Source: Acidobacteriota bacterium
Lineage (GTDB): Bacteria; Acidobacteriota; Terriglobia; Bryobacterales; Bryobacteraceae
NCBI GenBank assembly: GCA_029776225.1
Contig: JAKOTR010000022.1
Location: 299,959 to 363,958, forward strand
Direction of reading: 5' to 3'
Length of the DNA: 64,000 bases
In this document: piece by piece, positions 33,105-42,287 of the stretch
Layout: each line of letters begins with the position of its first letter
Position numbering within the stretch: position 1 is the stretch's first letter
Made by a program: the position numbers and the translations under genes
The notes under the pieces: generated by a model
Told to the model about the DNA's origin: nothing
The model's input: only the letters and a program-made list of their open reading frames with translations
The model's database searches: none

Positions 33105-34049
33105 CTACAACCTTCCCAAAAACTCCCGAACCTCCTTCAGGGCCCCCTCCAGCACCTCCGGGTCATCCCCAAAACCCCGCAGCCAGCGGATCTCCTGATC
33201 GCGGCGGAACCAGGTCCATTGCCGTTTGGCGTAGCGGCGGGTGTCCCTTTGCGCTATGTACAGCGCTTTTTTCAGGTCCAGCGTGCCCTCAAGGACCTGA
33301 ACCGCCTGGCGGTAGCCGTGTGATTGCAGCGCCTTGCTGTCCGGCGGGTACCCCATATCCAATACCCTTCGGACCTCGTCGAGCAAACCGCTCTCGAACA
33401 TGCGCGCGCAGCGGGCGTTCAGGCGCTCATACAGCGCGTCGCGGGGCGGGTCGAGGCCGATCTTGAGGACCCGGAAGCCCTCAAGCGCGTCCCGCGGCTC
33501 GGCAAACCACGAGGACAGCGGGCGCCTGGTCTCCAGCAGCACCTCGACAGCCCGGATGAGCTTCTGGACGTCGGTCGCGTGGATGCGTCCGGCCGACGGC
33601 GGGTCGTATCTCGCCAGCAGCCGGTGCAACCAGCCCGGATGGTTCCTCTCGCGCCGCGCCAGCCGCCGCCGCAGCTTGTCGCTCCGTGTGGGACCGGGGA
33701 ACAGGCCGTCGATCAGGGCGCTCAGGTAGAAGCCGGCGCCTCCGGCGACCACGGGCAACCGGCCGCGCGCGGCGATCTCCCGCAGCAGGGGGCGCGCCAG
33801 CCGGGCGTACTCGCCGGCCGCAAAAACTTCGTCGGGGTTTAACAAATCCAACAAATGGTGAGGAATCCCGCGGCGCTCGTGGGGCAGCACTTTCGCCGTG
33901 CCGATATCCAGGTACCGGTACACCTGCAGCGAATCGCAGTTTACGATTTCGCCATCCAACTCTGCGGCAATGTTTAAAGCGAGTTCACTCTTGCCCGAGC
34001 CGGTCGGCCCGACTATGGCCACCAGGGGGATCGCCGTTCCTTCGCCCAC
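33105..34049 (-). CDS. miaA: tRNA dimethylallyltransferase MiaA
   Basis: A 314-residue enzyme that adds an isoprenyl group to A37 of tRNAs that read UNN codons. The P-loop is GPTGSGKSELALN near residue 15, then NCDSLQVYRYLDIGTAK (substrate and tRNA recognition), PHHLLDLLNPDE, and GGAGFYLSALIDGLF with the tRNA-binding Arg segment. The C-terminal RDTRRYAKRQWTWFR is the family's tRNA-binding signature. GTG 34049 lies 7 bases after a TAAACT box and lacks a Shine-Dalgarno, so it may be leaderless. The length is normal for the family. Confidence 0.95.
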   Translation of the reverse strand: MGEGTAIPLVAIVGPTGSGKSELALNIAAELDGEIVNCDSLQVYRYLDIGTAKVLPHERRGIPHHLLDLLNPDEVFAAGEYARLARPLLREIAARGRLPVVAGGAGFYLSALIDGLFPGPTRSDKLRRRLARRERNHPGWLHRLLARYDPPSAGRIHATDVQKLIRAVEVLLETRRPLSSWFAEPRDALEGFRVLKIGLDPPRDALYERLNARCARMFESGLLDEVRRVLDMGYPPDSKALQSHGYRQAVQVLEGTLDLKKALYIAQRDTRRYAKRQWTWFRRDQEIRWLRGFGDDPEVLEGALKEVREFLGRL

Positions 34050-34056
34050 GTATTTC

Positions 34057-34062
34057 AGTTTA
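34057..34062 (-). promoter_or_regulatory. Candidate -10 box (TAAACT) 7 bases before miaA GTG
   Basis: On the minus strand, TAAACT, 7 bases, then GTG 34049. There is no ribosome binding site. Confidence 0.35.
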
Positions 34063-34207
34063 GGCGATCCGGAATCGGCGGCCGGCCGTAAGCTGTAATC
34101 CCCTTTCAGCGGGACACGTCCAATAAGCTAATGGATATACTATTGAGGAGAGGGATCCGGATCAGCCCAGGGTCGAACACATCCCCATGCGAGGAAAGCA
34201 TAATCCC

Positions 34208-36253
34208 ATGAGAAAGAGAGCAAGAAGGTTTTTTGTCTCGTCCGGCCTCACCTGCGCGCTGGCATGGTCCGCCTTCGCACAAACGCCGGGTTCCGCGCCC
34301 GCCCCGCAGGACATGCGGGCGGAAGCCTACTACAACTTCGCCATGGGGCATCTGTACGCCGACCTCGCCGCCCGGTACGGATACCGCGAGTACGTGGACA
34401 AGGCGATCGAGCACTACCGGGCCGCCCTGAAGGCCGATCCGGCAGCCAGCGACGTCAGCGAGGAACTGACGGACCTCTATATCCAGGCCGGTAAGCTCGC
34501 CGATGCGGTCGCCGAGGCCGAGGAAATGCTCAAGCGCAACCCCCAGAACCTCGAAGCGCGGCGCATGCTCGGCCGCATCTACGCGCGGCTGATCCAGGAC
34601 CCGCAGCAGAACCGCATTAACGAGCAGCGGCTGCGCCAGGCCATCGAACAGTTCCGCAAAATCACCGAGCAGGACCCCAAGGACCTGGATTCGTGGCTCA
34701 TGCTGGGCCGCCTCTACAAGATCGCGCAGAACTCGGTGGAGTCCGAAAAGGCCTACAAGCAAGCGCTGGCGATCGAGCCGGACAACGAATTCGCCCTTTC
34801 GGGCCTCGCGCTGGTCTATTCCGACCTCGGCGACACCAACGCCGCGGTGGAGATGTGGAAGCGCCTGGCGGACCGGAACCCGAACCCGCGCACTCTGCGC
34901 GCGCTGGCCGGCGCCTACGAACAGGTCAACGATTACAAGAGCGCGGCTAACACGCTGCGGCGGGCGCTGGAGCTCGCCCCCCGGGACCAGGATCTGAAAA
35001 GGAATCTGGCCGAGGACCTGCTGCTCGCAGGCGACGTGGACGAGGCGCTCACTTTGTATTCCGAACTGGCGCAGGCAAACGCGAAGGACCCGTTCCTGCA
35101 TCTCCGGCTTTCGCAGATCTACAGGCAGAAGCGCCGCCTGGCTCAGGCTCGGGAAGCGCATGAACGGGCACGGGCGATCGATCCCGACAATCTCGAAATT
35201 CGCTACAACGAAGTCAACCTGCTGGATGCCGAGGGCAAGTACGCCGAAGCCATAACCGTTCTGAAAGCGATGCTGGACAGCACGGCCAAGCGCGTATATA
35301 CGTCCGCTGAACGGGGCAACCGCGCGATTCTGTTGGAGCGGCTCGGGCTTCTGTACCGTGCCAGCCATCAGTATGAGCTTGCCGTGGACGCTTTCCAGCA
35401 GGCGGCGCAGCTCGATTCCGCTTCGGCCGGCCGCGCGGCAGCCCAAATCATCGATACCTGGCGGCAGGCAGGGGACTTCGCCAAGGCTGAGCAGGAAGCC
35501 GAGGCCGCTCTTAAAAAATTCCCGGACAACCGCACGGTGAAGATCGTCCGCGCCTCACTGCTGGCCGAACTCGGCCGCACGGAGGAAGCGGCCGCCGCCG
35601 CCCGGCAGCTTCTGGACGGCAAGAGCGACCGCGAAACCTACCTCGCCCTTGCCCAGATCTACGACAAGGGCAAGAAGTATTCCGAGATGGCGCAGGCGCT
35701 CGACGAAGCCTACAAACTCTCCGAAAGCGACGAGGAGAAGGAAGGCGTTCACTTCATGCGCGGGGCCATGTACGAGAGGATGCAGAAGATCGACCTGGCC
35801 GAGGCGGAATTCCGAAAGGTCCTGGCCATCAATCCCGACAACGCGGCCGCGCTGAACTACCTCGGCTACATGCTCGCCGATCGCAATATCCGTCTCGCCG
35901 AAGCCCGCGAGCTCATTACGCGCGCCCTGGAGCTGGAGCCGAACAACGGAGCGTTTCTCGACAGTCTCGGCTGGGTGAGCTTCCGCGAAGGTAAGCTCGA
36001 GGACGCCGAGATCCTGCTGCGGAAAGCGCTCGAACGCTCGGGCAAGGACCCCACGATCCACGACCATCTCGGCGACGTCTACTTCCAGCAAGGCAAGCTG
36101 AAAGAGGCCATCGCTCAGTGGGAGCTGTCGTTGAAGAGTTGGGAGGCCAGTTCCGTCGCCGACCGCGACCCCAACGAGGTTGCCAAGGTCCAGAAGAAAC
36201 TCGAAAGCGCGCGGATGCAACTGGCCCGCGAGTCTGCTTCCGTCCAGCGGTAG
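34208..36253 (+). CDS. Secreted tetratricopeptide-repeat protein
   Basis: A 681-residue protein with a signal peptide (MRKRARRFFVSSGLTCALAW then SAFA), then an almost continuous array of TPR units: for example KAYKQALAIEPDNEFALSGL, TLRRALELAPRDQDLKRNLA, AEFRKVLAINPDNAAALNYL and LLRKALERSGKDPTIHDHLG. I count about 14-16 repeats. TPR arrays mediate protein-protein contact, and in the periplasm they often serve outer-membrane or polysaccharide assembly. ATG 34208 is the start that gives the signal peptide, with GAGGAAAG upstream; ATG 34187 in the same frame is possible. A rho-independent terminator follows the gene. Confidence 0.88.
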   Translation: MRKRARRFFVSSGLTCALAWSAFAQTPGSAPAPQDMRAEAYYNFAMGHLYADLAARYGYREYVDKAIEHYRAALKADPAASDVSEELTDLYIQAGKLADAVAEAEEMLKRNPQNLEARRMLGRIYARLIQDPQQNRINEQRLRQAIEQFRKITEQDPKDLDSWLMLGRLYKIAQNSVESEKAYKQALAIEPDNEFALSGLALVYSDLGDTNAAVEMWKRLADRNPNPRTLRALAGAYEQVNDYKSAANTLRRALELAPRDQDLKRNLAEDLLLAGDVDEALTLYSELAQANAKDPFLHLRLSQIYRQKRRLAQAREAHERARAIDPDNLEIRYNEVNLLDAEGKYAEAITVLKAMLDSTAKRVYTSAERGNRAILLERLGLLYRASHQYELAVDAFQQAAQLDSASAGRAAAQIIDTWRQAGDFAKAEQEAEAALKKFPDNRTVKIVRASLLAELGRTEEAAAAARQLLDGKSDRETYLALAQIYDKGKKYSEMAQALDEAYKLSESDEEKEGVHFMRGAMYERMQKIDLAEAEFRKVLAINPDNAAALNYLGYMLADRNIRLAEARELITRALELEPNNGAFLDSLGWVSFREGKLEDAEILLRKALERSGKDPTIHDHLGDVYFQQGKLKEAIAQWELSLKSWEASSVADRDPNEVAKVQKKLESARMQLARESASVQR

Positions 36254-36321
36254 CCGCGCAAACTGATCCAGCGCCGCCCCGACTCTAAGCGCGCCTGAAG
36301 CATAGAAGATTCCGCGGTGGA

Positions 36322-36350
36322 ACGGCACGGGAGCGCTCCGTGCCGTTTTT
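36322..36350 (+). terminator. Rho-independent terminator of the TPR gene
   Basis: The inverted repeat ACGGCACGG/CCGTGCCGT (9 pairs) with a 7-base loop is followed directly by TTTTTC. It lies 69 bases after the TPR stop codon. Confidence 0.85.
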
Positions 36351-36408
36351 CGCTATTTTGGGGAAAGGGGATTCTGGGGCATCATTCAACTCAGAGGAGG
36401 GGATCGTT

Positions 36409-36978
36409 ATGGGGAAAGTTGCACGGCAGGTTGTCGAGCAAGCGGGCGTTGACGTCAACGCGCTCGTAGACAAACTGGTGCGCGCCGCCGCCGCCGAGTT
36501 TACAACCTTCTACTACTACACAATCCTCCGCGTTAACGCCATCGGCTTTGAGGGGGAAGGCCTGAAGGAGATCATCGAAGACGCGCGGATTGAGGATCGC
36601 AACCACTTCGAGGCGCTGACGCCGCGCATTTACGAACTGGGCGGCGAGCTGCCGCGCGATATCCGCCAGTTCGCCGACGTTGCCGGCTGCCCCGACGCCT
36701 ATCTTCCGGCGAATCCGCACGACGCGAAGTCTCTGCTGAACGTGCTGGTGGAGGCGGAGCGCTGCGCGATTCGGATTTACACTGACATTTGCGCTTTCAC
36801 GGCGGGCAAGGATCCGCGCACTTACGAGCTTTCGGCCGCAATCTTACACGAGGAAGTGGAGCACGAGGCCTGGTTTTCCGAATACCTCGGCGAAGGTCCC
36901 TCAGGGCACTTCCGCCGGGGCGCGCCGGGAGCTTCACCCTATGTGCGGCGGTTCATGACAGCGGAGTTTGACGCTTAG
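36409..36978 (+). CDS. Dps-like (DPSL/thioferritin-type) ferritin-superfamily protein
   Basis: A 189-residue four-helix-bundle protein of the DPSL branch that links Dps and bacterioferritin. Iron-ligand candidates follow the ferritin pattern: Glu30, Glu62 and His66 (IEDRNH), Glu117 (VEAERC), Glu149 and His152 (HEEVEHE). Cys94 and Cys119 form the Cys pair seen in thioferritin-like DPSL proteins, close to the metal site. DPSL proteins oxidise iron with peroxide and protect from oxidative stress. ATG 36409 has a perfect GAGGAGGGG upstream; a longer frame back to 36340 was rejected. The next gene, a Rieske protein, starts on the base after the stop. Confidence 0.85.
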   Translation: MGKVARQVVEQAGVDVNALVDKLVRAAAAEFTTFYYYTILRVNAIGFEGEGLKEIIEDARIEDRNHFEALTPRIYELGGELPRDIRQFADVAGCPDAYLPANPHDAKSLLNVLVEAERCAIRIYTDICAFTAGKDPRTYELSAAILHEEVEHEAWFSEYLGEGPSGHFRRGAPGASPYVRRFMTAEFDA

Positions 36979-37326
36979 GTGGCATTCCAGGAAGTTGCCC
37001 GGGAGGCTGATGTACCTCCCGGGCAGACTCGCTTCTTGAACGTGGAGGGCAAGCCATTGGTGCTCGCCCGCTGGGAAGGGCGTATCTACGCGCTGAGCGG
37101 GCTGTGCCCCCACCAGTGGAAGCCTCTGGCCGGAGCTACGATCTGGGACGGGCTGCTCACCTGCCCGTGGCACAACTTTCAATACGACCTTCGCACCGGC
37201 GAGAATCGCTATCCCAGCAACGTCTATCCGGCCGGGGCGGAGTACCTGCGCGAGCAGGTGGCTCCGCTGAAAACCTATCCGGTCGAGATCCGCGGCGGCG
37301 CGGTCTGGGTGGACCTTTCCGGCTGA
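36979..37326 (+). CDS. Rieske-type [2Fe-2S] ferredoxin
   Basis: A 115-residue small Rieske protein. The cluster ligands are Cys43 and His45 (CPHQW) and Cys62 and His65 (CPWHNFQYD), spaced as in soluble NirD/BphF-type ferredoxins. There is no signal peptide or membrane anchor. The GTG start follows the TAG stop of the Dps-like gene with no gap, so the genes are cotranscribed and the pair may form an electron-transfer unit. It ends 2 bases before the MCP gene (convergent). The donor and acceptor are unknown. Confidence 0.87.
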   Translation: MAFQEVAREADVPPGQTRFLNVEGKPLVLARWEGRIYALSGLCPHQWKPLAGATIWDGLLTCPWHNFQYDLRTGENRYPSNVYPAGAEYLREQVAPLKTYPVEIRGGAVWVDLSG

Positions 37327-37327
37327 G

Positions 37328-38803
37328 CTACGCCGCGGACCGCTTCAACTGGCGCCGCAGCGGCGCCCAGGAGCGCTCTTTCGTGCCGCCCACCAGGGCC
37401 TCGAGCCGCTCCACGATTTCCTTCATCGCTTCGGCCTGCGCGTTCATGTCCATGCTGGCTGATGCGCATTCCTCGGCATTGGCGGCCGTGGTCTGCGTCA
37501 CTTCCTCCATCTGCCGGATGGCCGCCGAAATCTGTTCGATGCTCCGCGCCTGCTCGCGGCTGCCCTGGTCCACCTCGCTGACCAGGTCTTTCACCTTGCT
37601 GGAGCTGGCCGTTATGGAGTGAATCACTTCGACCACCTGCGCCAGCTTTTCCTTCCCTCCATTGGAAGTGGCGATGGATTCCTCGATCAGCGCGGCCGTA
37701 TCGCCCGCCGCCTCCGCGCAACGCTGCGCCAGATTGCGGACCTCGTCCGCCACCACCGCGAAGCCCATGCCCGCCGAGCCGGCGCGGGCCGCCTCCACCG
37801 CCGCGTTCAGGGCCAGGATGTTTGTCTGGAAGGCGATTTCATCGATCACTTTGATGATTTTGGAGATCTTCCCGCTCGAACCGATGATTTCCTGCATCGA
37901 GCCGACCATCTGCTCGAGCGTGCGGTTGGCGCTCGCCATTTGCGCGTCGGTTTCCTCCACGTACTGGGCGGCGCGCTGGGAATTCTCCCTGTTCTTCCTG
38001 GTCTGGGAGGCCAGTTCCTGGCTGGAGGCGGCCGTCTCTTCCAGCGAAGCCGCCTGCTCCGACGCCGTCTGCGCCAGCGCCTGGCTGGAGGAGTTCACCT
38101 GTGACGCCGCGCTGGCCACCTGCTCTGCCCGTTCCGCCATCGCCGCCGACAGATCCCGCAAGACCCGGTTGATGTTCCGCACCGTCGCGAGCACAAACAC
38201 TCCGATCGCGAGGCCGGCCAACGTCACACAAATCCCCAACCAGCGGCTGGCCTGCGCCGTCGCGTCGGCCGAGCGCTGGGACGCGGCCATTTGCCGGTTC
38301 TCCTCGTCCAAAAATTCCACGGCGCCCGCGCTGATCTCCATCGCCCGCGGCATCACCTTTTCCTCGGAGATCTTTTGCACGACGTCGAACTGCTGCTGGT
38401 TCAGCGCTTCGATCATTTCCTGATGCGCCTGGCTCAGGGCCGCCATTTGCCCCTTCAAGGAGCTCAGGCTGCGGCGCGATGCGTCCGTGTCCAGCAGAGG
38501 ATCTAGCTGCGCCAGCGCCCGCTCCAGCCTGGCGGAAGCGTCCCGGTACTCCTGCTTGTGCGTCTCCACGGCCTGCGTCTGCTGCAGGATCGAGCGCAGC
38601 ACGATGCCCCGCTCCAGCGCCACCAAATTGGCGGCTTCGGTGGCAATCTGGTTTGCCAGCAGCGTCCGCTTCGCCGCAACATTCACGGTGGTGTCCATCG
38701 CCGACCGCACCCTCTCGACACTGGCTATCCCGCCGATCCCCAGCAACAAAACAAGCGCCATCATGACGCCGAAACTGGCCATCAACTTCGTGCCGATTTT
38801 CAT
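37328..38803 (-). CDS. Methyl-accepting chemotaxis-like protein
   Basis: A 491-residue MCP. An N-terminal membrane helix (residues 8-28), a four-helix-bundle periplasmic sensor (about 30-195), a second membrane helix ([19 protein letters not shown]) and a long cytoplasmic coiled coil follow. The signalling hairpin tip [20 protein letters not shown] is intact. No C-terminal CheR-tethering pentapeptide is seen. ATG 38803 was chosen because it places [12 protein letters not shown] directly before helix 1; the upstream 21 codons look non-coding. No che genes are nearby, so the pathway partner is unknown. Confidence 0.92.
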   Translation of the reverse strand: MKIGTKLMASFGVMMALVLLLGIGGIASVERVRSAMDTTVNVAAKRTLLANQIATEAANLVALERGIVLRSILQQTQAVETHKQEYRDASARLERALAQLDPLLDTDASRRSLSSLKGQMAALSQAHQEMIEALNQQQFDVVQKISEEKVMPRAMEISAGAVEFLDEENRQMAASQRSADATAQASRWLGICVTLAGLAIGVFVLATVRNINRVLRDLSAAMAERAEQVASAASQVNSSSQALAQTASEQAASLEETAASSQELASQTRKNRENSQRAAQYVEETDAQMASANRTLEQMVGSMQEIIGSSGKISKIIKVIDEIAFQTNILALNAAVEAARAGSAGMGFAVVADEVRNLAQRCAEAAGDTAALIEESIATSNGGKEKLAQVVEVIHSITASSSKVKDLVSEVDQGSREQARSIEQISAAIRQMEEVTQTTAANAEECASASMDMNAQAEAMKEIVERLEALVGGTKERSWAPLRRQLKRSAA

Positions 38804-38885
38804 TCCCGAACCCTCATCTCCACTGGAATTGGCATAGAGACACACTTCGGGCGTGCCCTCAGACAAGCCCGCCCGATGCGCCCGA

Positions 38886-39257
38886 TTACTCCTTGTACTT
38901 GAACTCGAAGGTCAAGGTTGTGATTGCCTTGATTGCCTTGTCACCCTGTTTAATCGGCTTGAACTTCCATTTCTTCATAGTGTCTTCGGCCGCCCGCGAC
39001 AGGATGGGATTGCCGCGCAGAACGGTGACTTTCTCGACGTCGCCTTCTTCGTTGATCGTCACATCCATCTCAACGAGCCCGGAGAGTTTCAGTTGCTTGG
39101 CGAGCGGCGGCATTTCAGGCGTAACCTTGGAAGCAACCGCAGCGAGAGCCGTGGCCGCCGGTATCCGCTCGGCGGCCATTGCCGCTTGTCCGGCGAAAAG
39201 CAGACAAACCGCAGCGAACGCAACGAGAGTGAGCACTTTGGATGGTAAGTTCTTCAT
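38886..39257 (-). CDS. Secreted TonB C-terminal-domain protein
   Basis: A 123-residue protein with a signal or anchor ([23 protein letters not shown]), then a TonB-type C-terminal domain: [40 protein letters not shown] and [12 protein letters not shown]. Full TonB proteins have a proline-rich spanning region, which is absent here, so this is a minimal family member exported to the periplasm, perhaps a partner for TonB-dependent receptors. GAGG lies 6 bases before ATG 39257, so that start is preferred over the upstream 39278. Confidence 0.82.
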   Translation of the reverse strand: MKNLPSKVLTLVAFAAVCLLFAGQAAMAAERIPAATALAAVASKVTPEMPPLAKQLKLSGLVEMDVTINEEGDVEKVTVLRGNPILSRAAEDTMKKWKFKPIKQGDKAIKAITTLTFEFKYKE

Positions 39258-39339
39258 TTGATTCCTCGTGGTTTCCACAGAGGCTTATCGGCAGGAAAAA
39301 TCGGATTTCAAGGAAAAAGTGGAACGGCCGGCCGGCGGG

Positions 39340-40515
39340 TCAAACCGCCTGTAAGATCAAACACTTAAGGTAGTGCGTTTCGGGCACGGTCAAGAGAATC
39401 GGATGGTCCCGCGCCTGCGTGCGCCGCTCGATCACCCGCAGCGTCCGCCGCGCGTCGAGCGCAGCCGAGGCCACGATCTCAAGCAGCATCGCTTCGCTCA
39501 TGTGGTGCGAACACGAGCAGGTCACCAGACAGCCTCCCGGCTCCAGCAGCTCAATCGCGCGCAGGTTGATTTCCTTGTAGCCCCGCGCGGCCCCCTCCAG
39601 GCTGTCCCGCGACTTCGCAAACGCCGGCGGATCCAGCACAATGGTTCCGAAGCGCCTGCCTGCCGCCCTGAGACTGGTCAGCAGGTCGAAGACGTTGGCC
39701 TCGCGGAACTCGACGTTTCCGATACCGTTGGCCGAGCAGTTCCGCCGCGCGATCGATAGCGCCGCCTCCGAGCTGTCTACCGCCTCCACCGACTCGCAAC
39801 GCGCCGCCATGTGGAGCGCAAAGCCGCCCGTCGATGTGAAGCAGTCCAGTGCGCGGCCGCGGGCGTAGCGGGCCGCCGCCAGGTAGTTTTCCCGCTGGTC
39901 GAGAAAGACGCCTGTTTTTTGCCCGCCTAACAAATCGGCGTGAAAAACGAGCCCGTTCATCCGGAAGGGAACCACTCCGGGCGCTTCGCCCGTCAGAACG
40001 CCTTTCGTGAGCGGAAGGTCCTCGCGCTTTCGCACCGGCACGTCGTTCCGCTCGATGATGCCCCGCGGCGCGAACAGGTTTATCAGCGCCGCGGCAATCA
40101 GCGGCTTGTCGCGGTCCATGCCCTGGTCGAGCGTCTGCACGGAGAGGTAATCGCCGTAGCGGTCGATGATCAAGGCGGGCAGTAAATCGCCTTCGCCGTA
40201 AACTACCCGGTAAGCATCGGTGCCGCACACCACGCGCTGCCTGTACTCCTGCGCGGCGGCGATCCGTGCCTGGTAGAAATCCCGATCGATGCTCTCGGCG
40301 CGGCGGCTCAGCAGGCGGAGGCAGATTTGAGAAGCGGCGCTGTAGTGGGCGGTTCCGAGCGTGCGCCCGGTGTGGTCGACCACCCGGACGGCCTGCCCGG
40401 GAGAAGCCGCCCCGCGGTCCGTCACGTCCGAAGCGAAGATCCAGAGATGGCCCGACTCGACACGCTCCGCCCCCCGGCGTGAGATGCGGACCGCAGGCGC
40501 GGGTTGCGTGGTCAC
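39340..40515 (-). CDS. rlmI: RlmI-like class I SAM-dependent 23S rRNA methyltransferase
   Basis: A 391-residue protein with an N-terminal PUA domain (SGHLWIFASDVTDRGAASPG), a central segment and a C-terminal methyltransferase core (ALDCFTSTGGFALHMAA, then IVLDPPAFAKSRDSLEG and VTCSCSHHMSE). The Cys pair of the CSCSHH loop and DPPAF match the RlmI/RlmK family, which makes m5C in 23S rRNA. The specific site is inferred by family. The gene ends 83 bases from the TonB-domain gene and starts with GTG or ATG near 40515, only 1 base from the stop of htpX. Confidence 0.85.
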   Translation of the reverse strand: MTTQPAPAVRISRRGAERVESGHLWIFASDVTDRGAASPGQAVRVVDHTGRTLGTAHYSAASQICLRLLSRRAESIDRDFYQARIAAAQEYRQRVVCGTDAYRVVYGEGDLLPALIIDRYGDYLSVQTLDQGMDRDKPLIAAALINLFAPRGIIERNDVPVRKREDLPLTKGVLTGEAPGVVPFRMNGLVFHADLLGGQKTGVFLDQRENYLAAARYARGRALDCFTSTGGFALHMAARCESVEAVDSSEAALSIARRNCSANGIGNVEFREANVFDLLTSLRAAGRRFGTIVLDPPAFAKSRDSLEGAARGYKEINLRAIELLEPGGCLVTCSCSHHMSEAMLLEIVASAALDARRTLRVIERRTQARDHPILLTVPETHYLKCLILQAV

Positions 40516-40516
40516 A

Positions 40517-41371
40517 CTAGATAGGCCTGGGAACGGACATACGGGCGAGCCGGGCGATGCGGTCTTCCGTGCGCGGGTGGGTCGAGAAGAGCCGCATCAT
40601 CGCATCGCCGCTGAACGGCTTGATGATGAACATATGCGCGGTGGCGGCGTTGGCCTCCATCGGGATCCGCTTGGAATAGCTCTCGAGCTTCCGCAGCGCC
40701 GAGATCAACTGGTTCGGATCGCCCGTGTACTTCGCCGCCGAGGCGTCTGCGGCGTACTCGCGGGTACGGGAGATCGCAAACTGGATCAGCATGGCGGCGA
40801 TCGGCGCCAGGATCAGCATCAGCAGCGCGCCCGCCGCGCCGCCCCGGTTGTCCTCGTCTCGCGAGCCTCCGAAGAAAAAGGCCATCCGCGCCAAAAACGT
40901 GATCGCGGCCGCGATGGTCGCAGCCACCGAACTGATCAGGATGTCGCGGTTTTTCACGTGGCCCAGCTCGTGAGCCAGCACCCCCTCCAGCTCGCGGTCG
41001 TCCATCACCTGCAGGATTCCGTGTGTGACGGCGACCGAGGCGTGCTTCGGGTTCCGTCCCGTCGCGAACGCGTTCGGGGATTGCTCGGGAATCACCCACA
41101 GTTTCGGCATCGGCAGACCCATCTTGTGGCACAGGTTCTGAACCATGGGGCCGATCCGGCGGTAGATTTCCCAGTTCTGGCTCTCGTTCACCGGCTGCGC
41201 CGAGTACATCGACAAGGCAATCTTGTCGGAAAAGAAGTAGCTGGCGAAATTCATCGCCACGGCCAGCCCCAGCCCTATCCACAGGCCGTCGCGGCCGCCC
41301 AGATACCCTCCGCCCAGCACGAGCAGCCCGCTGAGCAAACCAAGCAACAGGACTGTCTTCAGATTATTCAT
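40517..41371 (-). CDS. htpX: Membrane zinc metalloprotease HtpX
   Basis: A 284-residue M48-type membrane protease that degrades damaged membrane proteins. Two N-terminal membrane helices (TVLLLGLLSGLLVLGGGYLG and the following WIGLGLAVAMNFASYFF) and the zinc motif HELGHVKNRD are clear, with a later Glu as third ligand (TREYAADASAA) and the final HPRTEDRIARL. AGGTGG lies 4 bases before the ATG. It fits the envelope stress proteins of this region (Hsp20 is next to it). Confidence 0.93.
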   Translation of the reverse strand: MNNLKTVLLLGLLSGLLVLGGGYLGGRDGLWIGLGLAVAMNFASYFFSDKIALSMYSAQPVNESQNWEIYRRIGPMVQNLCHKMGLPMPKLWVIPEQSPNAFATGRNPKHASVAVTHGILQVMDDRELEGVLAHELGHVKNRDILISSVAATIAAAITFLARMAFFFGGSRDEDNRGGAAGALLMLILAPIAAMLIQFAISRTREYAADASAAKYTGDPNQLISALRKLESYSKRIPMEANAATAHMFIIKPFSGDAMMRLFSTHPRTEDRIARLARMSVPRPI

Positions 41372-41532
41372 CTGGCCACCTGAAATACTCTAAATATTAT
41401 TGTGCCATGGGAATGGCTACTACACCGCTTCGACGCTAACTCCAACGCTTCTACGCGGTGTTTTAGCTCCTACACCCCTCCGATGCAGTGTTCCGCGATG
41501 AGGTTTCGAAGGCGCCTGGAGGTTCTGCCAAA

Positions 41533-41554
41533 GGAGCGGCTCTCGGACCGCTCC
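41533..41554 (-). terminator. Possible hairpin terminator for hsp20
   Basis: GGAGCGG/CCGCTCC, 7 base pairs with an 8-base loop, ends 22 bases after the hsp20 stop on the minus strand. The tail contains only TTTGG, so termination would be weak. Confidence 0.35.
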
Positions 41555-41576
41555 CCCGGCAACGAATGCACCCGCA

Positions 41577-42020
41577 TTACTCGGTGACTTCAATCTTGAT
41601 GGTCCGCGGCTTGGCGGCTTCCTTCTTGGGAAGAGTCACGGTGAGGACACCGGCCTTGTAATCCGCCTTGACCCGCTCGGTATCCACCGTATCGGGCAGA
41701 GCAAAGCAGCGCATGAACTCTCCGTAGCTGCGCTCGATGCGGTGATAGCCGGCGGACTTGCCGTCCAGACGCTGGAACTTCCTCTCACCCTTGACGGTCA
41801 GGGTGCCCTGCTCGATCTCGATGCTCACATCCTTCATGTCGACGTCAGGCAGGTCGGCTTTGAGCACAAGCTCGTTCTCGGTTTCCAGGATGTCAAACGG
41901 AGGGGCCCAGGGACGCGCGGTGGGCGGTTCGCTGAAAAGGCGGTTCACGGCGTCCTGGAACAGGCGCACGGTGGGGAAAGCGACATCGGTGAAGGGGTCG
42001 TAATGTCTGGTGATCGTCAT
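41577..42020 (-). CDS. Small heat-shock protein, Hsp20/alpha-crystallin family
   Basis: A 147-residue chaperone that binds unfolding proteins. The alpha-crystallin domain covers the middle (PPFDILETENELVLKADLPDV, TVKGERKF), and the IxI-like motif is near the C-terminus (RTIKIEVTE). ATG 42020 follows a 5' leader of about 35 bases with a good sigma-70 promoter. No strong Shine-Dalgarno is visible. An upstream in-frame ATG at 42089 overlaps the -35 box, so it is not used. Confidence 0.92.
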   Translation of the reverse strand: MTITRHYDPFTDVAFPTVRLFQDAVNRLFSEPPTARPWAPPFDILETENELVLKADLPDVDMKDVSIEIEQGTLTVKGERKFQRLDGKSAGYHRIERSYGEFMRCFALPDTVDTERVKADYKAGVLTVTLPKKEAAKPRTIKIEVTE

Positions 42021-42060
42021 AACCGCTGTTTTATCGTCCTCAAAACCAACTACTAACCTG

Positions 42061-42089
42061 AGCATAAAACATGAGCATAACATTGTCAA
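42061..42089 (-). promoter_or_regulatory. Sigma-70-type promoter of hsp20 with direct repeats
   Basis: On the minus strand, TTGACA (42084-42089), a 17-base spacer, then TATGCT (42061-42066). The spacer and -10 contain two direct copies of TTATGCTCA (spaced by about 14 bases), with a related CTGCTCATG on the other strand further upstream (about 42107-42115). The repeats could be an operator. Confidence 0.65.
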
Positions 42090-42287
42090 GCAAAATTTAT
42101 ATTAATCTGCTCATGTTTGGGCGCGTATTCGCCCCGCCAGCCCCCCATACCCCCAGTCGCCCGCCCCGGAAACAGGCTTACCTCCGAAATTCCACCGTTC
42201 CGTGTTTCTGTTTTGATTGCTTTTCCTTATAGCCGCAAACTATTGCGAGAAGCTGCTCAGAGGCGGCGTGAGGAGGTGTACCACTCA

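Noticed and set aside
41402..41587. Short plus-strand frame between htpX and hsp20
   Set aside because: No ribosome binding site and random composition; it lies over the hsp20 downstream hairpin.
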